A stretch of 64,000 nucleotides of DNA from Sphingomonadaceae bacterium 3R27E2-A (GCA_005503165.1 SCNT01000015.1:1-64000), one strand, 5' to 3'; counted from the stretch's first letter, positions 8,212-15,697 are shown. Notes: a model not told the origin generated them from the letters alone. Made by a program: numbers and translations.

Positions 8212-8654
8212 GCGGCCACCTGCTGCGCCGCGACCCGGGCGCAGGCGGCTTCGTGGCGCGCGGCTTCTTCGGCGGCGCGCTGGGGGAGGGCGGCGATCAG
8301 GCGGGACAGTTCGGCCAGGTCGTCGTGGCGGCGGGCGCCGGCGGGGCGGCCTTCCTTTTCCCATGCGGCGCGGGCGATGTCGGCTTTCGCGGCCAGCTCG
8401 GCCGCGGCGCGCGCGGGGTCGATGCCGAAGGGGCTCAGGTCGTGGGCGCCGGCGATGACCAGCGTCTGTTCGGCCAGCGCGGCGATGCCGTCCCACAGGC
8501 GGGCGTCGGCCTCGGCGTCGGCCGCCTTCGCCTCGCCCCGCGCCAGCGCGCGCTGGCGCAGGTCGTGGCGCCGATACCATTCGGCGCGCGCGACGGTGAC
8601 GATCATCCACGGCGACAGGCGGTCGCAGGGCATGGGGAGCAGGGAGCCGGTCAA
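8208..8654 (-). CDS. Hypothetical phage protein, alanine-rich helical
   Basis: The 148-residue product starts MTGSLLPMPCDRLSPW and is then mostly alanine/arginine-rich helix, possibly coiled coil in the second half (DDLAELSRLIAALPQRAAEEAA). I do not recognise it. Both ends overlap the adjacent genes by 4 bp, which supports real translation. Confidence 0.6.
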   Translation of the reverse strand: MTGSLLPMPCDRLSPWMIVTVARAEWYRRHDLRQRALARGEAKAADAEADARLWDGIAALAEQTLVIAGAHDLSPFGIDPARAAAELAAKADIARAAWEKEGRPAGARRHDDLAELSRLIAALPQRAAEEAARHEAACARVAAQQVAA

Positions 8655-9556
8655 TGCCCTGCGGCCTTGTCGGGCGGAGGGGTGTCGGATAGGGCGGCGC
8701 GGCGCAGGATGTTGGCGACATGCTTGAGCGCGTTATCGTCTGAGAACGCGGCGTTATCTGAGACTTCGCCTTCCCACCACGCGGTTTTCCATGCGCCCCA
8801 AGGCTCGAAAAACTTGTCGATGAAGTCCAGCGCCTCCCGCAATCCATCCTGACGCAAGGTAGCGGGGGCTGCGGATAGGGCGGCGCGGTCGGGGAACGGT
8901 GCCCAATGCGTCGGCTCCCATTCGAGAGCGTCCTCCGGCTCGATGGCGAAGTAGTGGCCGCCGAAGTCGCTCTCGGCTTTCTGAGCAACGGCAGCGCGCT
9001 CGCCATCGGTGACAACGCCGGTGTCCCACAGGCCCATCGTTTCGATAGGCCGCAGCGCCGCCCCAGCTTCATCCAAGGCGTTAAGGAGGTCGCCCACAAT
9101 TTCGGTCGGGCAGTCAGCCGGGGACCATGACTGCATGAAAGAATGCGAGCTATAGTCGCGGATCGCTTCCATCAACGCCTCACCGACGTTCGCCATTTCC
9201 ACGAGGTTGCCAGCCCCATCCTGACGCGATGGGGTGGCGGGGAAAGGCCTAGCATTCCTTCGTGGTGTTTTGTCAGCAGTCTCAGGCACAATTGGCGCGG
9301 ATGATGGGGTGGCGTTAAGGCGCCGACTTTCGTCTGCCGCGTGAAAGGCCTTCTGCAATTCGGGGATTGCATCGACAATCTGGTCGAGCAGGTCCGCCGC
9401 GGCGACAATAGCGTTCATGCCGCCGTCGCTGCGCATCAGCTCGTCGTGCCGCATTCGCAGGTTCGACATTTTGCACACGACGCCGAATAGATCGGCCATG
9501 GCCGGGGTCATCTGCCCCGCCTCTACCGTCTCGGGCTTAGATACTGTCCGGCTCAT
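8651..9556 (-). CDS. Hypothetical phage protein, 301 aa
   Basis: The frame starts at MSRTVSKPETVEAG, whose ATG overlaps the upstream stop (ATGA). The N-terminal ~90 residues are helical, a Pro/Ser-rich linker follows near residues 95-125, and the C-terminal half is acidic with many tryptophans (WEPTHWAPFPDRA, EPWGAWKTAWWEGE). The codon use is less GC-biased than its neighbours, suggesting a different source. No family is recognised. Confidence 0.55.
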   Translation of the reverse strand: MSRTVSKPETVEAGQMTPAMADLFGVVCKMSNLRMRHDELMRSDGGMNAIVAAADLLDQIVDAIPELQKAFHAADESRRLNATPSSAPIVPETADKTPRRNARPFPATPSRQDGAGNLVEMANVGEALMEAIRDYSSHSFMQSWSPADCPTEIVGDLLNALDEAGAALRPIETMGLWDTGVVTDGERAAVAQKAESDFGGHYFAIEPEDALEWEPTHWAPFPDRAALSAAPATLRQDGLREALDFIDKFFEPWGAWKTAWWEGEVSDNAAFSDDNALKHVANILRRAALSDTPPPDKAAGH

Positions 9557-9717
9557 ACCACGAACTCGCGTGTGTCGCGGCGGGGGCCGCGGGCCCAGGG
9601 GCGGGCGCGCTGGTGCTTGGCGCGGTCGAAGGGTTCGGTCTCTCCCTTGCTGTTGGTGTAGAAGACTTGGCCGGTGCCGGTCAGCTCGACCTCGCCATGC
9701 TGGCGGGGGCGGGTCAC
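9553..9717 (-). CDS. Small basic hypothetical protein
   Basis: A 54-residue frame starts at GTG overlapping the previous stop (GTGA) and ends in an ATGA overlap with the next gene. The protein contains GQVFYTNSKGETEPFDRAK and an Arg-rich tail. Its coupling at both ends is the main support; the function is unknown. Confidence 0.45.
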   Translation of the reverse strand: MTRPRQHGEVELTGTGQVFYTNSKGETEPFDRAKHQRARPWARGPRRDTREFVV

Positions 9718-9869
9718 TGCGCACGGCTTTCGGCGAGCGCGATCAGGCGGTCGACGTTCAGCGCAGCCCACAAGGCCACGACCTCAGAGGGAATCTGGTC
9801 TTCGTTGAACTTGTCGAGCGTTTCATGCCAGCGCCGCTTGATATCGGCGATCTCTTGGGCGGCGTTCAC
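9714..9869 (-). CDS. Small hypothetical protein, 51 aa
   Basis: A GTG start overlaps the upstream stop by 4 bp. The product begins MNAAQEIADIKRRWHETLDK and ends LALAESRAQ-like, an amphipathic helical protein. It lies in the densely packed leftward operon; the function is unknown. Confidence 0.5.
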   Translation of the reverse strand: MNAAQEIADIKRRWHETLDKFNEDQIPSEVVALWAALNVDRLIALAESRAQ

Positions 9870-10048
9870 AGCGCACCGCCCAGCGCGGCGGCGGCGAGGA
9901 TGGCGTCGGCGGTCAGGATCGCCGCGAAGGCGGCGAAGGCGAGCGCGTCCCTCGACTTCGCTCGGGACGAACGGAGTTCGCGCAGGATCGCGGCGGCGCG
10001 CGCCGCGGCGCTTTCGCTGCCGGAAATCAGGGTCAGGAACTTATGCAT
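9866..10048 (-). CDS. Small hypothetical protein, first gene of the leftward operon
   Basis: The 60-residue product begins MHKFLTLISGSESAAARAAA and ends in an Ala-rich hydrophobic helix. A palindromic repeat unit (9947-9974) lies inside its frame and encodes the central SRAKSRDAL segment. It sits immediately downstream of the operator cluster at 10081-10136. Confidence 0.5.
   Translation of the reverse strand: MHKFLTLISGSESAAARAAAILRELRSSRAKSRDALAFAAFAAILTADAILAAAALGGAL
9947..9974. repeat. REP-like palindromic unit inside a coding frame
   Basis: The unit is a palindrome around CTCGACTTCGCTCG followed by GAACGG, the same family as units at 13576, 14729, 19719, 20151 and the chromosomal pair at 62693-62772. 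Confidence 0.8.
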
Positions 10049-10080
10049 TGTCTGCCTCCCGGCCCGGTGATCGGGCGGGG

Positions 10081-10136
10081 CTAGATAAATGCGGCATATG
10101 TGCCGTGTCAAGCCGCAATGCGGCATATGTGCCGCA
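10081..10136. promoter_or_regulatory. Left operator cluster and leftward early promoter
   Basis: Two palindromes of the type TGCGGCATATGTGCCGCA occur at 10090-10106 (one mismatch) and 10119-10136 (perfect). On the minus strand TTGACA (10111-10106) is followed directly by the first operator lying in the -35/-10 spacer, with a weak -10 (TTATCT) near 10083-10088. Repressor binding would block the leftward operon, and possibly the rightward gene at 10192. Confidence 0.75.
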
Positions 10137-10191
10137 GCGTTGTTTTCCGCGTGCGCCTGGGGCAGTCTTTGCGCGATGACGGGAGGGCGGC

Positions 10192-10362
10192 ATGGCGCAG
10201 GGTAAGAAGTGCCCCGATTGTGCGGAGATCGTGAACGCCGATGCGAGGAAATGCCGGTACTGCGGCTATCGCTGGTCGGGGTTCGACGATCCGTGGCGCG
10301 TGGGGGCGGTGGCGCTGATCGGGCTTTTCGCGCTGCTGGCGACCTGGTCGTCGACATGGTGA
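10192..10362 (+). CDS. Small zinc-ribbon membrane protein
   Basis: The 56-residue product begins MAQGKKCPDCAEIVNADARK and has CPDC...CRYCGY, a four-cysteine zinc ribbon in the first 25 residues, then one hydrophobic helix (VGAVALIGLFALLATW). The start has a GGGAGG ribosome site. It overlaps the HIRAN gene by 7 bp, so the two are coupled. Confidence 0.7.
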   Translation: MAQGKKCPDCAEIVNADARKCRYCGYRWSGFDDPWRVGAVALIGLFALLATWSSTW

Positions 10363-10790
10363 CGCTGAGTCGCCTGATCCGCCGATGGCTTACTGCGTCG
10401 CCGAAGGGCGGCCGCGCCGCGAAGGCGAAGGCGGCGGCCGCCGTGGCCGGAAAGCGCGCGCGGCGCTATCCGGCGGAACTGGTCGGCGAACAACATTATG
10501 CGGGCGCGGGTCAATGCCGGGTCGGCGACCGGGTGTGGCTGCGTTGCGAACCGTCCAACGCGCATGACGACATGGCGGTGCAGGCGATCACTGCCGCCGC
10601 GACGGTGATCGGGTATCTGCCGCGCGACAACTGGTTGCGGCGCGCGATCCACGACGAGGGCAAGGGCGCCCTGTGCCACGTGCTGCATGTCGAAAAGGGC
10701 AAGGGCATGACGCAGGTGGTGCTGGATGTGGAGGTGCGCCCGCGCAAGGACGCGGCGCACCGCGTGCTCGACGAGGGCGAGGCGCCCTAA
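10356..10790 (+). CDS. HIRAN-domain protein
   Basis: The 144-residue protein has a basic N-terminus (residues 1-40) and then YPAELVGEQHY, GDRVWLRCEPSNAHDDMAVQ and TVIGYLPRDNWLRRAI, the full HIRAN signature. HIRAN domains bind DNA ends or damaged DNA and are usually fused to helicases such as HLTF; here the domain stands alone. It faces the repressor gene and their stops overlap by 4 bp. A role in protecting or sensing DNA ends is inferred. Confidence 0.75.
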   Translation: MVTLSRLIRRWLTASPKGGRAAKAKAAAAVAGKRARRYPAELVGEQHYAGAGQCRVGDRVWLRCEPSNAHDDMAVQAITAAATVIGYLPRDNWLRRAIHDEGKGALCHVLHVEKGKGMTQVVLDVEVRPRKDAAHRVLDEGEAP

Positions 10791-11524
10791 CCCAGCAGTT
10801 CGCCGAGCTCCATCACGCGGTGGATCGCGGCGATGCGGTCGCTGGGGACGCGAAAGCGTTTCGGCGGGTTGATCTGCTCGAGCTCGATAAAGCTGCCCGA
10901 GCGGCGCACGAGCGTCTTGATCAGCACCGACACGACCTCCTGCCCCGATTCGCCGTCGTCGATCGGCGCGCGCAGCTGCACCACGACATCGTCGTGGATG
11001 CTGACCACCACCTTCGGATTGGCGATGCGCAGCGCGCCGGGCTTGTGCGCGGGGGCCATCGAGTCGCCCTGGACATAGAAGGCGTAAGCCTCGTCATTGC
11101 CGAGCAGCGCGGGCGGGCGCGCGACATAGTGGATCACCTCGGTCTGTTCGATCAGCGTCACCTCGACCTCGGCCGTGCCGCTGTCGTCGAAATCCATGTT
11201 GTGGCCCAGCGCGGTGCCGAGCACGGGCAGGCCGCGGCCGCCGCTGCGAAAGGCGCGGCTGACGTCCCCGACGCCGGGGGCGGGCGTGATCTCCACCGCG
11301 CGCGGCGGCTCGCCGGGTGCGCGGCCCTGCAGCTGGTCGAGGCTGAGGTTCAGGGCGTCGGCGAGCCGGGCCAGGTTGCGCGGGCTGGGCAGCGCGCGGT
11401 TGCGGCGGGCGTTGCGGATCGTGTCGGCGCTGCTGGTCGCGCGCAGCGAAAGCGAGCGGTCGGTCTCGCCCAACCGCGCCAGTTCCTCGTCGATAACGCG
11501 CAGAAAATCGTCCACTTCGGTCAT
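10787..11524 (-). CDS. XRE/S24 phage repressor (CI/LexA-like)
   Basis: The 245-residue protein has an N-terminal XRE helix-turn-helix (SSADTIRNARRNRALPSPRNL, residues ~30-50) and a C-terminal S24 peptidase domain with the catalytic Ser in YVQGDSMAP and Lys in VLIKTLVRR. Such repressors keep lysogeny and are inactivated by RecA-stimulated self-cleavage; I see no clear Ala-Gly cleavage site. Its start codon lies next to an operator copy (11524-11541), implying autoregulation. Confidence 0.92.
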   Translation of the reverse strand: MTEVDDFLRVIDEELARLGETDRSLSLRATSSADTIRNARRNRALPSPRNLARLADALNLSLDQLQGRAPGEPPRAVEITPAPGVGDVSRAFRSGGRGLPVLGTALGHNMDFDDSGTAEVEVTLIEQTEVIHYVARPPALLGNDEAYAFYVQGDSMAPAHKPGALRIANPKVVVSIHDDVVVQLRAPIDDGESGQEVVSVLIKTLVRRSGSFIELEQINPPKRFRVPSDRIAAIHRVMELGELLG

Positions 11525-11603
11525 GCGGCGTTTATGCCGCACGCATCGATTTTCGTCATGCGGCATATTTGCCGTTGACATATACGGCACATATGCCGCA
11601 TCA
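11524..11603. promoter_or_regulatory. Right operator cluster and rightward early promoter
   Basis: Three operator palindromes lie at 11524-11541, 11559-11576 and 11583-11600, all variants of TGCGGCATATGTGCCGCA. TTGACA at 11575-11580 is followed by the third operator in the spacer, the same arrangement as at the left promoter. The -10 is weak (near 11598). Repressor bound here would shut off the rightward early operon and its own gene. Confidence 0.78.
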
Positions 11604-11629
11604 AGCCGCACATCGCAGTCGGGAGGCAC

Positions 11630-11947
11630 ATGGTGCGGATGATCGAACAACTGGTTCAGCTGGCCGCTATCTGGTCGCGCGCGAACGACCGGTCGCTGTC
11701 GCGACTGGCGACGATCGTGCTGAACCGCGGCCATTTCTTTGAATCGCTGGATCGCGGCGGGGATTGCGGGACCGAGACATTCGAAAAATTCCTCCTGTTC
11801 TTTCGCGACGGGGCGAACTGGCCCGACCAGCGGGTGCCGCAGGATGCGGCCGACCTGCTCGACAATTTCGAGAATATCGCGGTCGAGGCGGCGGCGTCGA
11901 CCGGTAAATCGGAAGACCTTACCGCCGCGGCGGAGCGCGCGGCATGA
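11630..11947 (+). CDS. Putative Cro-like early regulator
   Basis: The 105-residue protein is the first gene of the rightward early operon and has a GGGAGG ribosome site. The segment SLSRLATIVLNRGHFFESL has the look of a helix-turn-helix. Position opposite the repressor is that of a Cro protein, but the family is not securely recognised. Confidence 0.55.
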   Translation: MVRMIEQLVQLAAIWSRANDRSLSRLATIVLNRGHFFESLDRGGDCGTETFEKFLLFFRDGANWPDQRVPQDAADLLDNFENIAVEAAASTGKSEDLTAAAERAA

Positions 11948-12435
11948 GCCGGGCGCGTGACATCGTGCATCCGACGCACCTGCAGGATGTGAAGGCGGCG
12001 AGCGCCGACCTGGTGCGCGCGTTCGGAAGCCAGCAGGCGGCCGAGGCGCTGACCGGGGTGCGGCAGCAGAAGCTGTCCGATTGCGGCAATGCCAACACCG
12101 CCGATTTCCTGACGCTGGAAACGGTTGTCGAACTGGAACGGCGCACGGTCGGCCATCCGGGCTGGCCGCATGTGACGCGAACCTTCGCCCGGCTGCACGG
12201 CTTCGCGATGGTCCGCCTGCCGCAGATTCGCGATGCGGTGGGCGGCTGGCTGGAGCGTCTGGGCGCGCTGTCGTCGGAGGTCGGCGACATCATCAACGGC
12301 ATTTGCGCCGCGCTCGCGGGCGACGGGGTCATCGACAAGGACGAAGCGCGCCGGCTGCGCCGCGAGGTGGCCGAGGGGCAGCAGAAGCTGGCCGAAATCG
12401 ACGCGGCGCTGGCGGCGATCGAGGAGGGGAAGTGA
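11944..12435 (+). CDS. Putative CII-like phage regulatory protein
   Basis: The 163-residue product overlaps the previous gene (ATGA). AFGSQQAAEALTGVRQQKL and ANTADFLTLETVVELE resemble the helix-turn-helix part of phage regulatory CII-type proteins (CP76 group). The C-terminal 60 residues are helical (EARRLRREVAEGQQKLAEID). The assignment rests on short motifs and position. Confidence 0.5.
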   Translation: MSRARDIVHPTHLQDVKAASADLVRAFGSQQAAEALTGVRQQKLSDCGNANTADFLTLETVVELERRTVGHPGWPHVTRTFARLHGFAMVRLPQIRDAVGGWLERLGALSSEVGDIINGICAALAGDGVIDKDEARRLRREVAEGQQKLAEIDAALAAIEEGK

Positions 12436-12437
12436 GC

Positions 12438-12845
12438 ATGGGTTATCTGACCAACGGGCTGTCGTTTCGCACGCTACGCGCGGCGAACATCCAGCGCCTG
12501 CCGCAGTTTCGCGACAAGCAGGGTCGGCTGTGCCACCCGCACCCGACCGGCGCCGACTGGTCGGTGGCCGAATGGCTGGAGGCCGTGGTCGGCGAGCTGG
12601 GCGAGTTCGCGAACCTGCACAAGAAGGTGCGGCGCGGCGACCTGTCGATGGAAGACGCGAAGCTGGAGCTGGGCCGCGAGCTCGCCGACGTCGCCATCTA
12701 TCTCGACATCCTGGCGCTGCAACTGGACGTCGACCTGGGCGCGGCGATCGTCGAAAAGTTCAACACGGTTTCGCGCCGGGTGCAGGCCGAAGTGTTCATC
12801 GGCAGCGATGACGACTGGCACAAGTTCGACGAGGCCGCGCTGTGA
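12438..12845 (+). CDS. MazG-like nucleotide pyrophosphohydrolase
   Basis: The 135-residue product begins MGYLTNGLSF; a GTG at 12432 overlapping the previous stop is an alternative start. EWLEAVVGELGEFAN and ELGRELADVAIYLDILA supply the ExxE and ExxD metal-binding motifs of the all-alpha NTP pyrophosphatase (MazG) fold. Phage MazG proteins are thought to hydrolyse nucleotides or alarmones; the substrate here is not determinable. Confidence 0.78.
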   Translation: MGYLTNGLSFRTLRAANIQRLPQFRDKQGRLCHPHPTGADWSVAEWLEAVVGELGEFANLHKKVRRGDLSMEDAKLELGRELADVAIYLDILALQLDVDLGAAIVEKFNTVSRRVQAEVFIGSDDDWHKFDEAAL

Positions 12846-13345
12846 GCGGTGGGCAGTTCACCGCGTCGATCGAGGACATGCAGCGCTGGGCGGCCAGCGT
12901 CATGGCGATGCGCGATCCCGATTTCATCATCGGTCCCGCCGAGGGGCCGCGCCAGCGTGATTATATCCGCCGCTGGTGGATCGTGCCGCGCAACGACCTG
13001 TCGAACGTCTATCTGCACCTGACCGGGCGCGACGACGACGACCGCGCGCTGCACGATCACCCGTGGGCCAGCACCAGCGTGATCATCGCCGGCGGCTATC
13101 TGGAGGTGACGCCCGAGGGGACGTTCGAGCGCGAGCCCGGCGACGTGGTGACGCGCAGCGCCGAGGCGGCGCACCGGCTGGTGTTGCGCCGCGATGCCGA
13201 TGGCCATCCGATCCCGTCGATCAGCCTGTTCTTCACCGGGCCGAAGGTGCGCGACTGGGGCTTTCACTGCCCGAATGGCTGGGTGCCGTGGGCCGAGTTC
13301 GTCGACGACCGCGACAGCGGCAAGATCGGGAAGGGGTGCGAGTGA
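12842..13345 (+). CDS. Cupin-like phage protein
   Basis: The 167-residue protein starts at GTG overlapping the MazG-like stop. RALHDHPWASTSVIIAGGY, then EREPGDVVTRSAEAAHRL, has the His residues and glycines of a single cupin barrel. SLFFTGPKVRDWGFHCPNGWV completes the fold. Ligand and reaction are unknown. The 4-bp overlaps link it to the MazG-like gene and the next membrane protein. Confidence 0.6.
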   Translation: MSGGQFTASIEDMQRWAASVMAMRDPDFIIGPAEGPRQRDYIRRWWIVPRNDLSNVYLHLTGRDDDDRALHDHPWASTSVIIAGGYLEVTPEGTFEREPGDVVTRSAEAAHRLVLRRDADGHPIPSISLFFTGPKVRDWGFHCPNGWVPWAEFVDDRDSGKIGKGCE

Positions 13346-13500
13346 TGGCGGAATTCTGGCTTGGCTTTGCCTTGTGCTGGCTGCTCGGCACGCTGCTGAT
13401 GTGGCGGATGATCGCGGCGCACCTGACCACCGACAGCGCCTTTCTGCGGCTGATCTTCGCCCTGTTCTGGCCGGTGATGCTCTGGAAGGAGGGGCGGTGA
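13345..13500 (+). CDS. Small membrane protein, 51 aa
   Basis: The product begins MAEFWLGFALCWLLGTLLMW and has a second hydrophobic stretch (LRLIFALFWPVML), so two membrane helices are likely. ATG overlaps the previous stop (TGATG). The function is unknown. Confidence 0.55.
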   Translation: MAEFWLGFALCWLLGTLLMWRMIAAHLTTDSAFLRLIFALFWPVMLWKEGR

Positions 13501-13916
13501 TGGGCGCTTTGCAGCAGGTTCGCCCGGGACGCGCGCATGGCGCCGACGGGGTAGCGCGGGCGGTGCAGGCGGGACGTGTCTCGACTTCGCTCGACACCAG
13601 CGGCCTTGGGGTCGTGGCGTCGGTTTCGACCGGGGCAGTGATGCCCGAGTTCCACTGGGTCGTGCGCGCGAACCGCGGCGACATCCGCGTGTGGCAGGGG
13701 CTGGCAGGAAAGCGCGAGGAGTTCAGCTTTGCCGAGGCGCGGGCGCTGTGCATTGCGGGCGACGGCGCGTTGCTGGACGGGCCCGACGGGCATGGCCGGG
13801 TGACGCTGCGCTTCGACGGCGGCGCCGTGCTGTTCGTCCAGTCGGTGTGGCTGGTGGCGTTCATGGCGGCGCTGCGCGGCGCGCTGAAGCAGGTCGCGCG
13901 GGGTGGCCGGGGATGA
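13500..13916 (+). CDS. Hypothetical phage protein with in-frame repeat peptide
   Basis: The 138-residue frame starts at an ATG overlapping the preceding stop. Residues ~27-35 (VSTSLDTSG) are encoded by a palindromic repeat unit at 13576-13603. An ATG at 13641 (MPEFHWVVRANRGD) could be the original start, which would place the repeat upstream of the gene; the 13500 start keeps the continuous overlap pattern of the operon. The rest (IRVWQGLAGKREEF) is not recognised. Confidence 0.5.
   Translation: MGALQQVRPGRAHGADGVARAVQAGRVSTSLDTSGLGVVASVSTGAVMPEFHWVVRANRGDIRVWQGLAGKREEFSFAEARALCIAGDGALLDGPDGHGRVTLRFDGGAVLFVQSVWLVAFMAALRGALKQVARGGRG
13576..13603. repeat. REP-like palindromic unit
   Basis: A palindrome with core TCTCGACTTCGCTCGA and trailing CAGCGG lies inside the frame of the 13500-13916 gene and encodes VSTSLDTSG. 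Confidence 0.82.
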
Positions 13917-14155
13917 ATATTCCTGACATGCCGGTTCCATTTTCGGTGCGGCAGTGCCCAGGCGGCGACCGCGGGCCGGCGATAGAACGGAAGTTCGACG
14001 GTCAGCCGTCCTACGGCATCTGGCACGGCGGTCGGCGTGAATGGACCCTGTCGGCTGTCTGGACGCTCGGCCAAGCGAATGATCACCTCGACCTGTTGAC
14101 GACCGGCTGGCACCAGGCGCTGGCCGATCTGCGCGCCGGGATCGGTGTGCGGTGA
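13913..14155 (+). CDS. Hypothetical phage protein, 80 aa
   Basis: The ATG overlaps the previous stop (ATGA). The product has MNIPDMPVPFSVRQ, a central FDGQPSYGIWHGGRREWTL and a C-terminal helix. No family is recognised; codon use is slightly less GC-rich than its neighbours. Confidence 0.5.
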   Translation: MNIPDMPVPFSVRQCPGGDRGPAIERKFDGQPSYGIWHGGRREWTLSAVWTLGQANDHLDLLTTGWHQALADLRAGIGVR

Positions 14156-14760
14156 CTAGCGCCCCCGAATCCTATGCCGTGCCGGCGCTGACGGCGGTGG
14201 CCGATGCCGATGCGCTGGCGCGCTGGTTCGCGGGGGCCGAGGGCGGCGCGCGGATGCTGCTCGCCGAGGGGCGGGTGGCGCCGAAGCTGACGCTGACCTG
14301 GCTGTCGGCCGAGGCGTGGGAGAAAGCGGGGCTGGCGACGGTGACGCGCGAGCCGGCGGAGCGCGGCGGGTGGCGCTGGATCGTCGAGCGTGCCGCGACC
14401 GCGCCCGGCGCGAACGGTGAGGGCGGCGCGGTGCGGCGGAGCGGGGCGGCGGCGGAGCCGAACGCGCCCGACGGCACCCCGGTCAGCGACCATATCCTGC
14501 GCACGATCCGGCGGCATGCGAACATGGGCCTGCCCGCGCCGTCGCTGGCGATGCTGGCGAAGGGGGCAGGGCTGAACTCGCCCGCCAATGCGAAATATTA
14601 TGTCGGCAAGCTGGAGCGGCGCGGCGCGATCGAGATCGAGGTGCGGACGGTCGCCGGCGTCGGCGAGCGGCGGCGGTTCCATTCGCTGGACAGCGAAGGG
14701 CGGCGGGTGAAGTCGTCGGGGTGGTCGCGTCCCTCGACCCGCTCGGGACAATCGGCATGA
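14152..14760 (+). CDS. Phage protein with C-terminal winged helix
   Basis: The 202-residue protein starts at GTG overlapping the previous stop. Residues ~110-175 (DHILRTIRRHANMG, SLAMLAKGAGLNSPANAKYYV, KLERRGAIEIE) form a winged helix. The last 12 residues (WSRPSTRSGQSA) are encoded by a palindromic repeat unit. A role in replication initiation or regulation is inferred from its place before the replication genes. Confidence 0.55.
   Translation: MTSAPESYAVPALTAVADADALARWFAGAEGGARMLLAEGRVAPKLTLTWLSAEAWEKAGLATVTREPAERGGWRWIVERAATAPGANGEGGAVRRSGAAAEPNAPDGTPVSDHILRTIRRHANMGLPAPSLAMLAKGAGLNSPANAKYYVGKLERRGAIEIEVRTVAGVGERRRFHSLDSEGRRVKSSGWSRPSTRSGQSA
14729..14755. repeat. REP-like palindromic unit at a gene end
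   Basis: The unit GTCCCTCGACCCGCTCGGGA plus C and AATCGG is a variant of the family and forms the 3' end of the 14152-14760 gene just before its stop codon. Confidence 0.7.
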
Positions 14761-15230
14761 CGCGCGCGAAGCCCGCGGCGGCGGCGGTGCTGTTCGACTG
14801 GCTGTTGCGCCAGCGCGGCCCCGACGGGCTGGTCGCGATCCGCACGACGGCGATGGCGCATGCCACCGGGCTGGGCCAGTCGACGGTCGAGGTGCTGCTG
14901 ACCCGCTGGGCGAATGCCGGGGTCGTTCCGGTCGTGAAGCGTGGCGGGAACACCGGGCCGAGCGTGCGCCGCCCGCTGGCCGCGCAGCGCGACGCGGCGG
15001 TCGGCATCCCCGCGGTGCATCCGAACAAGCAGGTCGCGGCGCCGACCGGGCTGCGCGGCGCGCCGCTGGTGCCGAACGGGCCGCCGGTGCCCGCGCTGGC
15101 GCCGGTGCGCACCCGCTGTCCGCACTGCAACCTGCCCCCACTGCACGCCGAGTGCCGCCACGGGTGGAACGGGCAGACGCGGGCCGTGGAGCGGCGGGAT
15201 ATTTTCAATGCAGTCGGGAAAGCGGCCTGA
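14757..15230 (+). CDS. Winged-helix protein with Cys-rich tail
   Basis: The 157-residue product starts at MTRAKPAAAAVLFDWLL (ATGA overlap). RTTAMAHATGLGQSTVEVLLTRWANAG is a winged helix, residues ~85-120 are a Pro/Ala-rich linker, and CPHCNLPPLHAECRHG near the end may bind zinc. Together with the preceding gene it forms a pair of adjacent wHTH proteins; the function is unknown. Confidence 0.55.
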   Translation: MTRAKPAAAAVLFDWLLRQRGPDGLVAIRTTAMAHATGLGQSTVEVLLTRWANAGVVPVVKRGGNTGPSVRRPLAAQRDAAVGIPAVHPNKQVAAPTGLRGAPLVPNGPPVPALAPVRTRCPHCNLPPLHAECRHGWNGQTRAVERRDIFNAVGKAA

Positions 15231-15247
15231 GCCGCGGGAGGTGAGAG

Positions 15248-15697
15248 ATGGCGTGGGATTCGATTGAGAATGTGAAGCCGGTGAACCCGAGCGTTGCCGT
15301 GCCCGACCTGGGCATCCGGGTGACGGCGCGTTCGTTGAAATCGCGCGGCAAGGCGTCGGAGCCGACGCGCTATATCCGGCTGACGCTGGGGGTAGGCCTG
15401 GCGAAGAGGCTGTCGTTGCTGAACGATGTAGCGGGCGTCCGCCTGTTGTTCGGCACGGGCGGTGACGCGGGCAAGATCGCGATCAGCGTCGATGCGACCA
15501 CGGGCAATTTCCAGGCGAAGCGCGACAAGGCCGGTCGCTATGCCGTGACGATCAACGCGGCGACGGCGCAGGGACGCTTCGCGCTCGATTTCCCGGCCTT
15601 CACCGTGCCGGTGGTCGAGGCGGTGCGCCCCGAAAACGGTCAACCGCCCCGCGCCGTGTTCAAGGCGTCGCCCGCGATGCTGGCGGTCGATGATTGA
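15248..15697 (+). CDS. Hypothetical phage protein, 149 aa
   Basis: The start has a GGGAGGTGAGAG ribosome site. The product begins MAWDSIENVKPVNPSVAVPD and has alternating strands (YIRLTLGVGLAKRLS, GKIAISVDATTGNF), suggesting a small beta-rich fold. I do not recognise the family. The last four bases overlap the methyltransferase start. Confidence 0.55.
   Translation: MAWDSIENVKPVNPSVAVPDLGIRVTARSLKSRGKASEPTRYIRLTLGVGLAKRLSLLNDVAGVRLLFGTGGDAGKIAISVDATTGNFQAKRDKAGRYAVTINAATAQGRFALDFPAFTVPVVEAVRPENGQPPRAVFKASPAMLAVDD

Noticed and set aside
12842..13345. Toxin-antitoxin pair with the MazG-like gene
   Set aside because: The MazG-like protein is a nucleotide pyrophosphohydrolase, not MazE/MazF, and the cupin protein shows no toxin features.
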